From Gadus chalcogrammus (lineage: Eukaryota > Chordata > Actinopteri > Gadiformes > Gadidae), in the NCBI RefSeq assembly GCF_026213295.1, contig NC_079414.1, positions 4,236,312 through 4,300,311 of the forward strand: a stretch of 64,000 nucleotides of DNA. Direction: 5' to 3'. The notes beneath the pieces were generated by a model. That model saw only the letters and a list, made by a program, of their open reading frames with translations, was not told the DNA's origin and did not search any database. The translations under genes and the position numbers were made by a program. Positions 11,111 through 21,140 of the stretch are shown here, in pieces. Within the stretch, counting starts at the first letter, position 1; the number at the start of each line of letters is the position of its first letter.

Positions 11111-11873
11111 TCCAACTCGTCATGCAACAATTTGATGTCATCACCAAGTCCCTTTCTGTCACTGTCATACTTTTGGTATGGAGTCGGGACAGCGTTCAAG
11201 TCCTCGAGTTCCAGACTCTCATTTTTTCTCATCTTGTGTTCTCGTGTGTACTTCTGACGGCTTGAATGTTGTTTTTTCATCTGTGGAGCTGGTAGGACTT
11301 GTTCATCGGAATGTAAAGCAATATAGATAACATCACATGAAGGGGTTAAGTTCACCGTTGGTAACCTAATACCTTGACATAACCATGTGTTGTACCTTCT
11401 GCACAATCTGTATACCTGCCAGAGGGATGCGATGCCTCCTCACTGCCCTGCACAGGCTGAAGCCGCAGCTTCATTTCGGCCATCACGTGTCCCGGCATCT
11501 GCCTCGATGGGCGATGATGGTGAGGATGTTTGGCGTTGCGCAGCCCCTCTTCTCCGCCCTCCCTGGAGGATTCTCCAACTCCCACCACCCCACTGAAGCC
11601 CTCTGACTCTGGCCCCCCCTCGGACAGCAGCTTGAACTGCTCTGTGATGTCCTTGAGGGTGCGGTTGATATGGAGCTCAGGTCGCCTGCGGTACGACTCT
11701 TTGCAGATGGGGCAGAGGAAGGCCTTATGGCCGGTCAACTTGTCCCAGTAGCAGGAGATGCAGGCCAGGCAGAAGCTGTGTCCGCAGGGCGTGGACACAG
11801 GGTTGGTGAACATGTCCAGGCAGATGGAGCAGGTGAACTGGTCCTCGGACAGGAAGGACACCACCGATGACAT
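4058..11873 (-). CDS. TRIM-family E3 ubiquitin ligase (RING, B-box, coiled coil, PRY-SPRY), btr/TRIM39-like
   Basis: This gene encodes a RING-type E3 ubiquitin ligase of the fish bloodthirsty/TRIM39-like class; such proteins act in the cytoplasm, many in innate immunity. Exons (minus): 11873-11416, 11069-10889, 10761-10666, 7995-7906, 7746-7603, 5913-5742, 5122-5078, 4931-4905, 4810-4635, 4426-4058. Every junction is GT/AG and all phases agree, giving 1758 nt (585 residues). The RING ligands are C15, C18, C30, H32, C35, C38, C54 and C57. The B-box2 ligands are C169, H172, C180, H183, C188, C191, H197 and H200. The coiled coil spans about 210-325 and PRY-SPRY about 400-585. No stop or frameshift is present, so it looks functional. 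The exact orthologue within this expanded family is unclear. Two transposons lie in its introns. Confidence 0.9.
4460..4497. repeat. AC-rich microsatellite in the last TRIM intron
   Basis: An interrupted (AC)n run, ACACACACACACCGACACGC and onward, lies in the intron between TRIM exons 8 and 9. Confidence 0.8.
4635..4810 (-). CDS. TRIM exon 8: PRY and start of SPRY
   Basis: It encodes EDVTLDPNTAHPRLI (PRY), then ERFD and GFTSGRHYWE. These are the conserved LDP, ERFD and GRHYWEV motifs of B30.2 domains. The exon leaves in phase 0 within the WE-V motif. Confidence 0.9.
4905..4931 (-). CDS. TRIM exon 7 (27-bp micro-exon)
   Basis: It encodes VRRVQEYA between CTCTGCAG and GTAAAT, phase 1 in and out. 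The sequence matches the short segment just before the PRY motif DVTLDP in fish TRIM proteins. Confidence 0.78.
5078..5122 (-). CDS. TRIM exon 6 (45 bp)
   Basis: This small exon (QHASSEQSVPRIIP) enters and leaves in phase 1. It is supported by AG acceptor ACTAG and donor GTAAGT and by phase agreement with both neighbours. No domain can be assigned. Confidence 0.7.
5428..5567. repeat. Degenerate tandem repeat, unit about 20-22 bp
   Basis: Roughly seven diverged copies of a unit like AAGAGCTAAGAAAGGCACTT sit in the intron between TRIM exons 5 and 6. Copy divergence suggests an old minisatellite. Confidence 0.75.
5742..5913 (-). CDS. TRIM exon 5: linker between coiled coil and PRY
   Basis: The exon is 172 bp, phase 0 in and phase 1 out. 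It encodes TFPVLASPPQTKKWSETHLN and a helical segment TVTDMMERYREELRKLPQ. The PPxTKxW motif is typical of the region after the TRIM coiled coil. Confidence 0.87.
6400..7500 (+). mobile_element. hAT-like transposon, copy 2, with arrays of inverted subterminal repeats
   Basis: The left flank (6430-6560) carries several copies of TATGTTCCCACA, and the right flank (7290-7490) carries many copies of the reverse complement TGTGGGAACATAGGGC. The interior has a frame to 7286 with APIERIFSIMNNTTWTDEKN and LKALLVARADF, resembling the C-terminal dimerisation region of hAT transposases. The N-terminal and catalytic parts are missing, so the copy is non-autonomous. It lies in the TRIM intron between exons 4b and 5. 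The exact ends are uncertain. Confidence 0.65.
6806..6840. repeat. 15-bp perfect hairpin inside the hAT-like element
   Basis: AGATAGGGTGACCAG (6806-6820) and its exact reverse complement (6826-6840) are separated by five bases. GGGTGACCAGACATCC is typical of the start of some hAT ends, so this may be two abutting element ends. Confidence 0.7.
7570..7594. repeat. C25 homopolymer next to the exon 4b donor
   Basis: A run of 25 C on the plus strand reads as 25 G in the TRIM transcript, starting nine bases into the intron. Its length in this assembly may be inexact. Confidence 0.9.
7603..7746 (-). CDS. TRIM exon 4b: last 144 bp of the coiled-coil exon
   Basis: It encodes 48 residues, AIEMQQRLAEQRAQGLVREL onward, ending DDYITFLE, which match the second part of the 234-bp exon (90 + 144 = 234). 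The acceptor is GATCCTAG. The donor GTACGACT is followed at once by 25 G residues. Confidence 0.85.
7906..7995 (-). CDS. TRIM exon 4a: first 90 bp of the coiled-coil exon
   Basis: It encodes 30 residues with AGSVQVFSQFMSCVERCQSE, which correspond to the first part of the 234-bp TRIM coiled-coil exon. It is phase 0 on both sides with acceptor GATCCAG and donor GTAACC. A 159-bp intron separates it from exon 4b. Confidence 0.8.
8140..9953 (+). mobile_element. TTAA-flanked DNA transposon, copy A
   Basis: The ends are TTAAAGGTTGGGTAC (8140-8154) and GTACCCAACCTTTAA (9939-9953), a 15-bp perfect terminal inverted repeat that includes TTAA. TTAA is the target of piggyBac and Kolobok transposons, so either class is possible. 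The element contains a decayed copy of the reading frame that is intact at 39896-39600; an 18-bp deletion around 8675 and other changes break it here. It sits in the long TRIM intron between exons 3 and 4a. Confidence 0.7.
10020..10560. other. TRIM intron with a possible unclassified interspersed repeat
   Basis: The minus strand has an open frame of 123 residues (10472-10101) without a recognisable domain. The segment looks like an unnamed interspersed repeat rather than an exon, because the TRIM phases close without it. Confidence 0.35.
10666..10761 (-). CDS. TRIM exon 3: 96-bp coiled-coil exon
   Basis: The exon is exactly 96 bp, the size characteristic of TRIM genes. It encodes 32 residues starting SQLGITEGEFKDLVTQRE. 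It is phase 0 on both sides and begins the coiled coil after the B-box. Confidence 0.88.
10857..10888. repeat. Poly-C plus (AC)9 at the exon 2 donor
   Basis: A run of about 14 C followed by nine AC units ends exactly at the TRIM exon 2 donor. In the transcript intron 2 therefore begins with GT repeats followed by a G run. Confidence 0.9.
10889..11069 (-). CDS. TRIM exon 2: B-box type 2
   Basis: The acceptor follows a (CT)n tract and reads in phase 2 from exon 1. A competing AG ten bases downstream would break the frame. The B-box pattern C-x2-H-x7-C-x2-H-x4-C-x2-C-x5-H-x2-H is complete (CPIHQRGLNYFCHNHQVC...). The exon ends at AAG, and the intron opens directly with a GT repeat. Confidence 0.88.
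11075..11107. repeat. (GA)n microsatellite acting as a polypyrimidine tract
   Basis: About 15 GA units on the plus strand read as CT repeats in the TRIM transcript, directly before the CTCAAG acceptor of exon 2. Confidence 0.85.
11416..11873 (-). CDS. TRIM exon 1: RING finger
   Basis: The start is the ATG at 11873-11871, followed by SSVVSFLSEDQFTCSICLDMF. This is the usual N-terminus of fish btr/TRIM39-like proteins, with the RING beginning 15 residues in. All eight C3HC4 ligands are present (C15 to C57). The exon ends at a GTATAC donor in phase 2. A linker of about 95 residues rich in G, E and H follows the RING and looks unstructured. Confidence 0.9.
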
Positions 11874-11929
11874 GGTCGCTACTTGACCACAGACGAAGAG
11901 AAACAGACGCTGAGGAGAGTAAGATCAAG

Positions 11930-12460
11930 ATGGTTAGATTAAGGGAGATGTATCGAATATACTCGTATGTAGATGGATGGGATTTGTGGCTTGGTCTACA
12001 TGGGATGTAGTAAAAGAATATTTATCGCTTCTGTCGTTACAGTAAGGATGTTCGTAAAACCAAGTGCAAAGCTATAACAATCGCTATGTTAACCCATTCC
12101 CCAAATACAGCAAAGATAGCTAGGATAAGATGCTACATAACTAAGTACTATAGCTAAATTAGACATAAACTAAGTCTGTACATTAAGTGCCAGGACGTCA
12201 ACATACAACAAATAGGAGGGGTGGGACTGGGTGGCTATGCAGAGTCTAGGTCTGAACAGGTGAGTCTTGAGTCTCTGAGCACCTTTAAAACAAGGTCGAC
12301 GACTTTTATGTTTGCTTTAGTTTTCTGCTAAATCTTAAATACATTGCACTTTCTAAAAAGCTTTTTTAACTTTGCCTTTATTTTCTATTTTATTACTAAA
12401 ATGCCTTTTTAACTTTCCCTTTATTTTCTATTTTTACCAGAAAGATACATGATCTGAAAC
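11930..12460. other. 5' flank of the TRIM gene, no clear promoter
   Basis: I see no TATA box in good context and no CpG-rich block upstream of the TRIM start. A 5' untranslated exon could begin anywhere after 11874. A short AT-rich duplication (around 12360-12440) is the only repeat visible. Confidence 0.4.
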
Positions 12461-12469
12461 CAGAGAGAA

Positions 12470-12810
12470 AGGATAAGGGTTTGAGACTCAAGTTCTGTCT
12501 GGCTTAGAGTCCTAGAATCTGGGTTGGAGTCCCAGAGAAAGGACCAAGTACCTTTAGGTCGGGTTGTAGTCCCAGAGAAAGGCCTGAGTTTTGTTTGGGT
12601 TAGAATCCTTTGGTTCGTGGTTAGAGTCCCGACGTGTGTCTAGGTTAGAGTCCTAGAATCTGGGTTAGAGTCCTAGAATAGAAATTGACTAGAATCCGGG
12701 TTGGGGTCCCAGAGAAAGGACCAAGTTCCTTTTAGGTCGGGCTGGAGTCCCGACGTGGACACCAAATTCCTTTAGGTCGGGTTGGAGTCCCGACGTTGGT
12801 ACCAGAGAGA
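12470..12810. repeat. Degenerate tandem repeat (AGAGTCCYAGAATCTGGGTT-like)
   Basis: Many diverged copies of two alternating modules are present: GGTTGGAGTCCCAGAGAAAG and TTTAGGTCGGGTTGGAGTCC. The second ends in CGACGT in several copies. The unit is composite, so a single period cannot be given by eye. Confidence 0.75.
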
Positions 12811-12829
12811 CTGTTTATCTGATCTTAAA

Positions 12830-12993
12830 TACATTGCACTTCCTATTTTACTCATTTCTTTGCATATGTTTTCTTTTACTTATCTATTACTTTATTTTAT
12901 TGTATGACAATGTTTATATGTGAAGCACTTTGAGTCCGCCTTGTGTGTGAAAAGTGCTAGATAAATAAAGTTGCCTTGCCTTGCCTTGCCTTA
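12830..12993 (+). mobile_element. L2-type LINE 3' end (5'-truncated)
   Basis: The segment ends GTGAAGCACTTTGAGTCCGC, then AAAGTGCTAGATAAATAAAG and a TTGCC repeat. The same 3' signature closes the near-full-length L2 at 34420-34491. It is a short, non-coding, 5'-truncated insertion. Confidence 0.75.
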
Positions 12994-13417
12994 AATATAG
13001 ACCATGAGATCTAAAAACATGAGAGTTCTAGGAAGGACCAACGGTAACTTTGTGATACTCTTTAGTCGTTGTTTATGAGTGTTATAAAAAAATGTATAGG
13101 AAATGCGCCACACAACGTAGAGTAATACTATAAGTGTCGGATAAGCATAACCCTCAATCGGATATGTACATCAAAATACACCACTGCTCAGACGAAGATC
13201 CACAAAAACACTGTGTTAATGATATAAGACTGTAATTAAGGAGTGAAATTAGTAGCCTCTCCTACACACTGCACCTTTGAAGTAACTAATTGTGTGGATT
13301 AAAATAACATTCTGCAATGGAATGCAATGTTGCTATCTGTTGCGTCAGCATGTCATACTACAGAGCTCGGGACGTGAGATAGGGGGACATTTTGTATAAA
13401 GCACACACGCACTTTAG

Positions 13418-13690
13418 TTAAAGGTTGGGTATGCAATGCTCTTTTTTGGCCATTTTTGCAAAATTACTTGAAATCCTTATCATAACCCACTTACAGCCAA
13501 TGAGTTAGAAGTACTGAGATGAAATTAAACAAGTCAATCATCTATGGAACGGGCAGGGCTCGAAAAACTCCAGCCAATGATTTCCAGAACCACCGAGTGG
13601 CATTGGACAGTAAGTACGTCGATCAAACAGTCGTACTGCACTTCCCCTCCCCGCTCCCCGCGCGTGACCCCTTCGTGCTCGTACTCAAAG
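13418..13690 (+). mobile_element. TTAA-flanked transposon, copy B (left end only)
   Basis: It starts TTAAAGGTTGGGTATGCAAT and follows copy A (8140 onward) for about 270 bp with few changes, then diverges. No matching right end was found within the next kilobase. Confidence 0.65.
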
Positions 13691-13799
13691 CTTGTGACCC
13701 ATACACCTCCCGCACGAGTTGCACAGTGGGAAATCCCCCAGATTTATTGCTTCGTTTCACGCCCCCTTTTGGTCGTATCCTCTTTGGCTCTTGAGAGTC

Positions 13800-14790
13800 C
13801 AGAGAGTTCAGTGAGACTACCGTACGACTCAACAAACAAAGATGGCTGCACCCGTAAAGAGATGTATTTTTTTTGTATTTGTACCACGTTAGTCATTTTA
13901 ATGTTGTTTTCAAATGCTCTTACACTTGATTACATTGCTGCTTTAATCCGGTCAGTCACCAATTTATGCATGCGTCTCTTTGTGCGTGCCATACAATTTA
14001 AAGTTTTGTTGTTTGTTTTCGAGCTAGTTTGCTAAAGAGGCTAATGTAGCTAACAATAACAATGACTAGCCAATGACTCACAAAGAAAAACGGGAACGCT
14101 GTATGTGCTACAAGCCAGGAAATTACATCACAAGAGCGACTCGTGCGGATTGTGCACGATGCATCTCAAACACACTATAACCCTCGTCGTGTCCAAGGGA
14201 GGCGTGCCGCGTGGCTTCAAGAATGACGTCATCACGCAAACCAGCGAGTTTTAGCGACTTTTCAGAGAACCAACAACACAACGCATGCAAATGAGGCGTG
14301 GTTATGTCACATTTGACGTCTTTACGCAAACTAGCGAATTCTAGCAACTTTTCACAGCACTAAAGGGACTTCTTGTGTGGTTTTTTTGGCAACACTGGTC
14401 ACGGCACGCTTTAAGTAGAATGTACGCTCCACTAAAGCTTGTGTGGGCTTAACACGCCCCTGCTCTACGCTATTGCATTGATCAGACAGTTCCATGGACA
14501 GAAGGAGGAGCCCGGGAGGGGACATGAGTAATTTTTTATATAAATTAATATAAATGAAATGCAGTTGAATCTGAATATTGAGATGCATGCCTTGTATTTA
14601 TTTGTGTTTACAAGAGAGAGAAGAGAGCGTAATGGAGAGAGATGGATGTCACAGTTGTTGATGATTGATAGTCAAGCTGTAGCCGCACATGCACGCACAA
14701 TTATATGCCAACATCCATCCATGATTCACTCTCCCGGCGATCCTGTGCAAGGGCTAAGGGCAGGGCCAAGGGCTGAGGGCCAGGCAGCGA
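13800..14790. other. Intergenic, with an internal duplication near 14230-14360
   Basis: A segment of about 70 bp is imperfectly repeated (GACGTCATCACGCAAACCAG and GACGTCTTTACGCAAACTAG). No gene is supported. The short open frames here have no recognisable domain. Confidence 0.45.
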
Positions 14791-14794
14791 GAGG

Positions 14795-15030
14795 CCTACA
14801 GTATAGGGGTGGGGAATTGGAGTATGATAGTGTCTTCTAAAGGCATATAGGGGTGGGGACTTGATGTATGCTAGTGTCTTTAGAGGTCTATAGGGGTGGG
14901 GACTTGGGGTATGCTAGTGTCTTCTAGAGGCCTATATGGGTAGGGACTTGATGTATGCTAGTGTCTTTAGAGGCCTATAGGGGTGGGGACTTGATGTATG
15001 ATAGTGTCTTTAGAGGCCTATATGTATGCA
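14795..15030. repeat. Minisatellite, period 43-44 bp, about 5.5 copies
   Basis: The anchor GGGGTGGGGA recurs at 14806, 14850, 14893, (14937, altered) and 14980. The rest of the unit reads CTTGATGTATGCTAGTGTCT. Copies differ at a few positions. Confidence 0.85.
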
Positions 15031-16630
15031 AATGTCTTGAACAAATATGTCATTAGTTGACGCTGGCATCATTAAAAACGTAACCTCTTGTTAAATCAAT
15101 GTTACAACAAGGATGAGATTCATTCATAGATATAGGGATATTCATTCATAGTTCATTCAACTTAGCAGAAATGCGTATATTAATACCCTGTTCCGTTTCT
15201 TATGAAATGAATAAAATATAAGATTCCTCAACGCAGACTAACATGTATGCACAAACTTATTTTGGTATTGTCATTGATACTCATTTGTATCGATATTCTA
15301 CAGTGTTGGGTATGATCAAAAATAATGATCTGGTTAATATTTCATCTGGAAAGGACACACAGACACACAAACTATATATATTATGTAACAAGGTATGCAC
15401 TGTGGCAAACAGCAGTGACAGAGAAGGGAAAAAGATTGACTCCTGATTATGCAGCCTAGAATTATGCATTAAGATCGTTTACGAAAGACAAAATTTCAAA
15501 AAGATTCAAATCATTGAAATGACTGACAACTGTTGTTTTGTCGACATTCTGTGTACAATTTAACATACATAAAGATTGGACAGTTATACTCAATAATCCA
15601 CGATGAATTAGCCATTGGGGATTTTTATGTTTGACCAAATTACATGACTTGTTATTTGTTCAAAAGTAAATGAATGATTACTGCCAATAAAATAAAACAA
15701 TATAGGATTTATTGACCTTAAATGTTAACTTTCAATAATCTTTAACCACCCATTTTGTTGGCTTGCCCTCATGCACACTCACGCACGAACACACACACAC
15801 ACGCTCGAACAGACGCACGCACGCACACAGCCATCCACACACACCCATGCATTCTTCTCACATATTTTAAAGACAGGTCCTACATTTTCTGTTAGAAGTT
15901 GTTGTAAGAAAAGCATGCTGAATGTGTTTAAAAGTAGGCTATAGTACAAATTTTGCTTCTCAAATAAAATCTTTTCAATGTCCTCCCATAGGCTTAGCGT
16001 TACACTACCAAGTTCCAGTTTCTCAGGTGTGATAAATGGGACTTATTGTCATAGGTATGGCCTCATGCCAGAATCCTCCAACGATGTTGACAAGCCAGCT
16101 TTCAGTGCATTTGAGAACAGTTTTCCTCTTCATTAGCATGTCGACCGACCCTGTTCACTCCACCTTAGAGACAAAGCCTAATGTTCTGTTACAACAACGA
16201 AACGCTGAGCTGAGATGTGGTTCCCCTGAGCCGGGTCAGGGAGTGAGCGGAACTAGAGGTTGTTACCGCAACAACCAATGTGCTCAACTTCATACCTCAC
16301 CTGGTTAACTCCGTTCTCTCTCTATGGTTATTCCTTAGCAACGTGCAGTCTCTGTATTCTGAATATATAGGTTTCTATTCAATGAAGTAGGCCTACGCAC
16401 CTGTTGCGTTCTCCCACTTCCTTAGAGCCGCTCTCTGCTCTCTCAGGTAAGGTTCCTCTCAGGTTTGTGTGCGTCGCTCTCCTCACCACTGAACCCCTGG
16501 CCCGTGCCCGCCCACCATTCCTCTCCACGTCTCACCAAACCGGCTCGACAGGTGCACCTACTCACGGGAACATTCCAGAAATACCTCTTTCAACTTTCTT
16601 GAGCACGTTATGATGGTGTTGTTTTCGTTG
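15030..16630. other. Intergenic, no gene recognised
   Basis: AT-rich stretches, a CA/CGCA-rich microsatellite near 15775-15850, and short open frames without domains. No splice-bounded exon or RNA gene was seen. Confidence 0.45.
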
Positions 16631-16632
16631 CC

Positions 16633-16790
16633 CGCTCTCTATCCCGCTCTCTATCCTTCTCTCTATCCCGCTCTCTCATGTCCTCTAACCTGCTCTCTAT
16701 CCTTAATCCCGCTCTCTATCCCGCACTCTGTCATGCTCTTTATTCCGCTCTCTATCCTGCTCTCTCATGCTCTCTACCCTTTTAAAACCT
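16633..16790. repeat. CTCTATCCCGCT-type degenerate repeat
   Basis: Interrupted tandem copies of CCCGCTCTCTAT with variants CTGCTCTCTCATG. The open frames that cross it are by-products of the repeat. Confidence 0.8.
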
Positions 16791-16969
16791 TTTAAAAATC
16801 TCTTTCCCCGGGCGCTGCACTGCGGCTGCCCACTGCTCGGGTGTGCCGGTGTGCCCCCATGTATGTGGACCTCCGACCAGGTCACTCCTCTGTGTGCGTA
16901 TGTGCAAGTGTGTATGTGTTCACCGGCTCCCGGATGTGTCAAAAGCGAAAGGATTCCCCCCCCAAAAAA

Positions 16970-17960
16970 AAGGTAAAATAAAGGATAACTTAACTTAACT
17001 TAGGCTATCCTGCTCTCTCACCTTAACGAAATAGGCTGCTTGGATAAAAAGGTTAGGAATAATGTTTATCGGAAGTATGTAAAATATAACATATAGAATA
17101 TATAGAATATAGCTTCCAAAGGTCTACAAGATCAGATTGAATATGCTTTTTTATTTTTTTTATTAAAACAATATAAAATAGCAACAGAGTTGTTATGTGC
17201 AATTCCAGAAGCATGCAGGTGACATGACATGAATGTTGCTACTGATGAGCATGTTGACGTAAATGTCAATCAACCTCAACAATGTATAGGCCTACGTGCC
17301 ACGGCAAGTTTCGCAGCTCTTTTGTTCTGGCATAAAGACAAAAGCAGGAGCAACAGGCATCATTGAAGAGGAAAAATATATGACATAAGGGAACAGATAA
17401 GGAAAAAGGAATGCAAACCGAGTTGAGGCAGAATCTGGCTTTACTAGAATCATAGCTTTCAGCGGTCATAGTTTATACAGTTGCCGATCATGAACCAAAG
17501 AAAGAAGTTCAATAGGCAAACTGTTTTGAAATAAATATCCTATGTATATTACACATTTGTATTGATTTCTCTGATGTCTGATCGGGTATTAAAACCTCTT
17601 TTTGGTGAAACAATGTACCAACTTTTGTTACTATTTTATGATCATGTAGGGTACACAGATTGTGTCTGAAGAGGCTAAGGGTGTGTGGATGCGAACTCTC
17701 TTCCCATGATCCTCCAATGCATCATTAAATATAATAGTTTGCAGTGATGTTCTCCTAATTGACTTCTACAGTCATGTGTAGGCAAGTTGAAACCAATATC
17801 CTCCCAGAGTATTTCACTCAAAGACAGCCGATGGAAGGCATCGTCATTTCTAAGAAATTACTCAAATAAAAACTCTTCAATCTTACCAACAGCACCATGA
17901 AACCAGCTCTGTAGACCCCCTAGAGTGAGTTTAGAGTGATCTAAAAATAGCATTGGAACT
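16970..17960. other. Intergenic, possible extension of the L1 relic
   Basis: No clear feature. The last few hundred bases may be decayed upstream LINE sequence, but I cannot read a frame through it. Confidence 0.35.
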
Positions 17961-17969
17961 TTGAAAATA

Positions 17970-18510
17970 TAACTTTTGGCAGTTGTAAAATGTTTGTCAG
18001 AGATGTTTAAAATCTGGTTCCCTTTGGATCCTAAATTGTGTGTCCTTGGAGTGTATCCAAAAGACTTTCCACATGTGTCAAAGAACAGACTACTATTCTT
18101 TGGACTACGTCAAGCAAGGACAGCCATTGCACGCTATTGGAAAAATGTGGATCCTCCAACACTGGCTATGTGGATTAAAGAGCTGTCGAACTGTATTGGA
18201 CCAGAAAGATTAACGTATATTGCTAAGGGCAAGCGGAAAGACTTTCCCTTAGCTCTGGGAACCATACACGGCTGTCATGACAGATGAAAACATTAGATTC
18301 CACTAAATTGTATATGCAGTGGGGGATTATCATTATATATACATATATATCTTTATTTTTCTGTATATAAATGAACTATTTTTTTTATTTATTTATTCAT
18401 TTAATTTAATGTAAGTAATGGTATCCTTATTATGAGTGTCTGTCTGTGTCTGTTGTTAAAAAAAATTCCAAAAACGACAATAAATATATTCTGAAAAAAA
18501 TATATAAAAC
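17970..18510 (+). mobile_element. L1/Tx1-like LINE, 3' end of ORF2 plus tail
   Basis: The frame ending at 18287 contains LRQARTAIARYWKNVDPPTL and WIKELSNC...ERLTY. This is the C-terminal helical region (R-x-x-I-x-x-W-K-x-x-x-P-P) of L1/Tx1-clade ORF2 proteins. The following A/T-rich 3' region ends in an AATAAA-like and A-rich tail near 18500. The reverse transcriptase is absent, so this is a 5'-truncated relic. Confidence 0.7.
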
Positions 18511-18718
18511 TTTTGGCCAAACTTTACATAAGCCTTTAGTTACAATGTAATAACACCAGTAAGTACTGTGTTATAAACAATGTAACATAGTTTTTCCTGT
18601 TGGTGGAACAGCATGTTGCTAACTAAAAAGCATGGTTAAGGGATATGGTTAGGAATAGGCACAGGAATTGCGTGTTCACAAGAAGAAAATGGGAAGAACT
18701 AGTTTCTGCTTCTTAAAA

Positions 18719-18721
<3 letters not shown>

Positions 18722-18758
<37 letters not shown>
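18722..18758. repeat. (TA)n microsatellite
   Basis: About 18 uninterrupted TA units. Confidence 0.95.
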
Positions 18759-18767
<9 letters not shown>

Positions 18768-19067
18768 GTAGACTACATTTGTAATCTTTTTACCATATAC
18801 ACAAACATTTTCAAACTTCCTCAGAGTCATTACCTCATACGCAAATGGGAATCTGAGGTTGGATTCAAAAACACTAAATGCACACCATTGCAAATTATGT
18901 GTACATATTATATGCTCAATGATTCTGGATCTGTGAAGTCCTGAAACTCATCCCAAACCCTTTGGTCGTCTGTCCAACCTAACCACTGAGCAAATAAACT
19001 GCAACTCAGTTTACTACTATTATTTAGTGATCAATACTTCCAAGAAGAAGCGAATTCTACCCCGTTG

Positions 19068-19205
19068 TCACGATAAAACCGTAGTCAAGCTAAAATCTTT
19101 GGTCACGATAAAACCTGTAGTCACGATAAAATCATAGTCACGATAAAACAGTAGTCATGCTAAGTCCTGTTGTCACGATAAAACCTGTAGTCACACTAAA
19201 ACCTG
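19068..19205. repeat. Degenerate tandem repeat of a 17-20 bp unit
   Basis: Six or seven copies of TAGTCACGATAAAACCTG with variations. Confidence 0.75.
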
Positions 19206-19426
19206 AGCTGTAAAAGAAAGGCCAACACATCCTCCTGTGGGAGCATGCGGCCATTATGCTGGTGGCCAGGATTGGAGGCAGAAACAAAAGTAATGACAAA
19301 CCAACATCACTCTGGATGCTGGAGTTTAGTTGTGTTGGGTTTCCTTCTTTCCTCCGTGCTCTCCCCCTCACATTGTAGTCCCGTCTGTCCGGTCTTGATT
19401 ATTGATTTTCCCAAGACGATAAGGCA

Positions 19427-19468
19427 AAGCACCACCGCCCGGCTGCCCGCTGCCGGGCGGTGGTGCTT
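19427..19468. repeat. GC-rich 17-bp perfect hairpin
   Basis: AAGCACCACCGCCCGGC (19427-19443) is the exact reverse complement of 19452-19468, with an 8-base loop. A further partial copy (GGCGGTGGTGCCTCG) follows. It may be the end of an unrecognised element. Confidence 0.7.
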
Positions 19469-19999
19469 CGCGGCGGTGGTGCCTCGCGGCAACCGGCGGC
19501 AGGCAGCATGTCGCAGTTCATGTACTTCGATGTCGTTCTGCCATTGCATTCAAAATTCTGTAACTAGCCTGTTACTACGAACTAAGCAACTACCATACAC
19601 GTATTAGCATTTAGCACTAGCTCAATCACGACTCCTTCAGAATTCTTGTGGGTGGTTACGAACCAACAAAGTGGGCAGGGCCATGAATAATAGTTTGACA
19701 ACGCTACGTCACAGTGTCACCTTATCCAGATTGGCTCATTTCTTCTGCCTTTTTCCTTTCATTGCCTATTGCATTCAGCAGACAAACTGCATAGATTTCA
19801 AACTTACCACAGCTCACAAACTTATTCAGACCTATGTTATTTAACAAACAACAGGAAAAATGTGATTTTAATGGCATGGGCTCTTTAACATTTCTCCCAT
19901 AAAGATTCGATCACCGATAAGTATGAACAGGATTTATTTAAATAACGACATGGGAATATTTTGCATGGTAAATCTTTGGCATGAGCCCCGTCACTGATC

Positions 20000-20150
20000 C
20001 AGGATGACGTGCAGACTCGGCGTATCCTACCAGGACTATCAGGGGCGGAGCCTTCCCCAAAAGAGGACGTAGGCCTACGCCGGAAATAGGTGATAACTCG
20101 GCATGTCCTGCCGGGACTGGCAGGGGCGGAGCCGACCCCAAAAATAGAAT
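20000..20150. repeat. Pair of direct repeats, about 55 bp each
   Basis: ACTCGGCGTATCCTACCAGG followed by GGGGCGGAGCC near 20014 recurs as ACTCGGCATGTCCTGCCGGG followed by GGGGCGGAGCC near 20096. The pair may be the leader of the element whose repeat block follows. Confidence 0.6.
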
Positions 20151-20389
20151 AGCGAAAGGGGGTAATGAGACCATACATACCCGCCATAGAAGAAGTGGAC
20201 AAGGATCTATGGTGCTTCTGGAATATAAAAGGCATACCCAATATACAACATAAGAGTCCATCATAAATCCCGTAAAACGATAAGCTTAAAAACCGTCAGC
20301 GAGATCGAGGAATCACGTAAAAGCAGTTGAGTTTAAAAAACCTCAGCGAGATCAGTTGAAAGGACTCTGCAGCTGTTACGCAGCGAGCC

Positions 20390-21140
20390 ACGAGTGCTTT
20401 CGTGCTGTACCAACTGCCGTGGTCGATTCACTTACCGGGGTCGCTGCGTGACCCGAGTGCTTTTGCGTTGAACCACCGATGTGGTCAACGAACTCACGAG
20501 TGCCCTTGATGTGCCACCGACGTGGTCACGCACTCACCGGTGTTTCTGCAGCAAATATTGTGTACTTCCGTGTTGAACACCGACGTGGTCAACAAACTCA
20601 CGAGTGCCCTTGCTGTGCCACCGACGTGGTCACGCACTCGCCGGTGTTGCTGCAGCAAATATTGTGTACTTCCGTGTTGAACACCGACGTGGTCAATGAA
20701 CTCCGAGTGCCCTGCACTTGAGCGTTTGATATTATGCCACCTGCGTGGTAATTAAATTTGCATGTGCCTGAGTTGTGCCCACCGACGTGGTAAACGCACT
20801 ACCAGGGTTGCTGCAGCGAACGTGGAGTTCTGTGTTGTACCGCACCAACATGCGCAACAAACTCACGAGTGCTTGAGTTGTTCCCACCGACGTGGGAAAC
20901 GCACTCACCGGGGTTACTGCAGTCAAATCATGAGTATGAGATAACGTGCCACCGACGTGGTCATACTCATGAGTGCCCGAGTTGTTACCACCGACGTGGT
21001 CAACGCACTCACCAGGGTTGCTGCTGCAACCTTGAGTTTTATTTTTCCTATGTTACGCCACTGATGTGACAGCGAACTCAAGAGTGTTTTCTAGATGATC
21101 CACCGACGTGGTCACACTTGCCGGGGTTGCTGCAGGTTAA
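20390..21140. repeat. Array of near-palindromes CCACCGACGTGG
   Basis: About a dozen copies of CACCGACGTGGTCAACGC or close variants, spaced about 35-65 bp, alternate with ACTCACGAGTGC and ACTCACCGGGGTTGCTGCAG modules. Near 20511-20615 the composite unit has a 104-bp period. The core is an imperfect palindrome around ACGT. A segment at 34819-34875 shares its modules, which links the array to a DIRS/Ngaro-like family. Confidence 0.75.

Noticed and set aside
18699..18893. YIYIYI frame
   Set aside because: It translates the (TA)n microsatellite.
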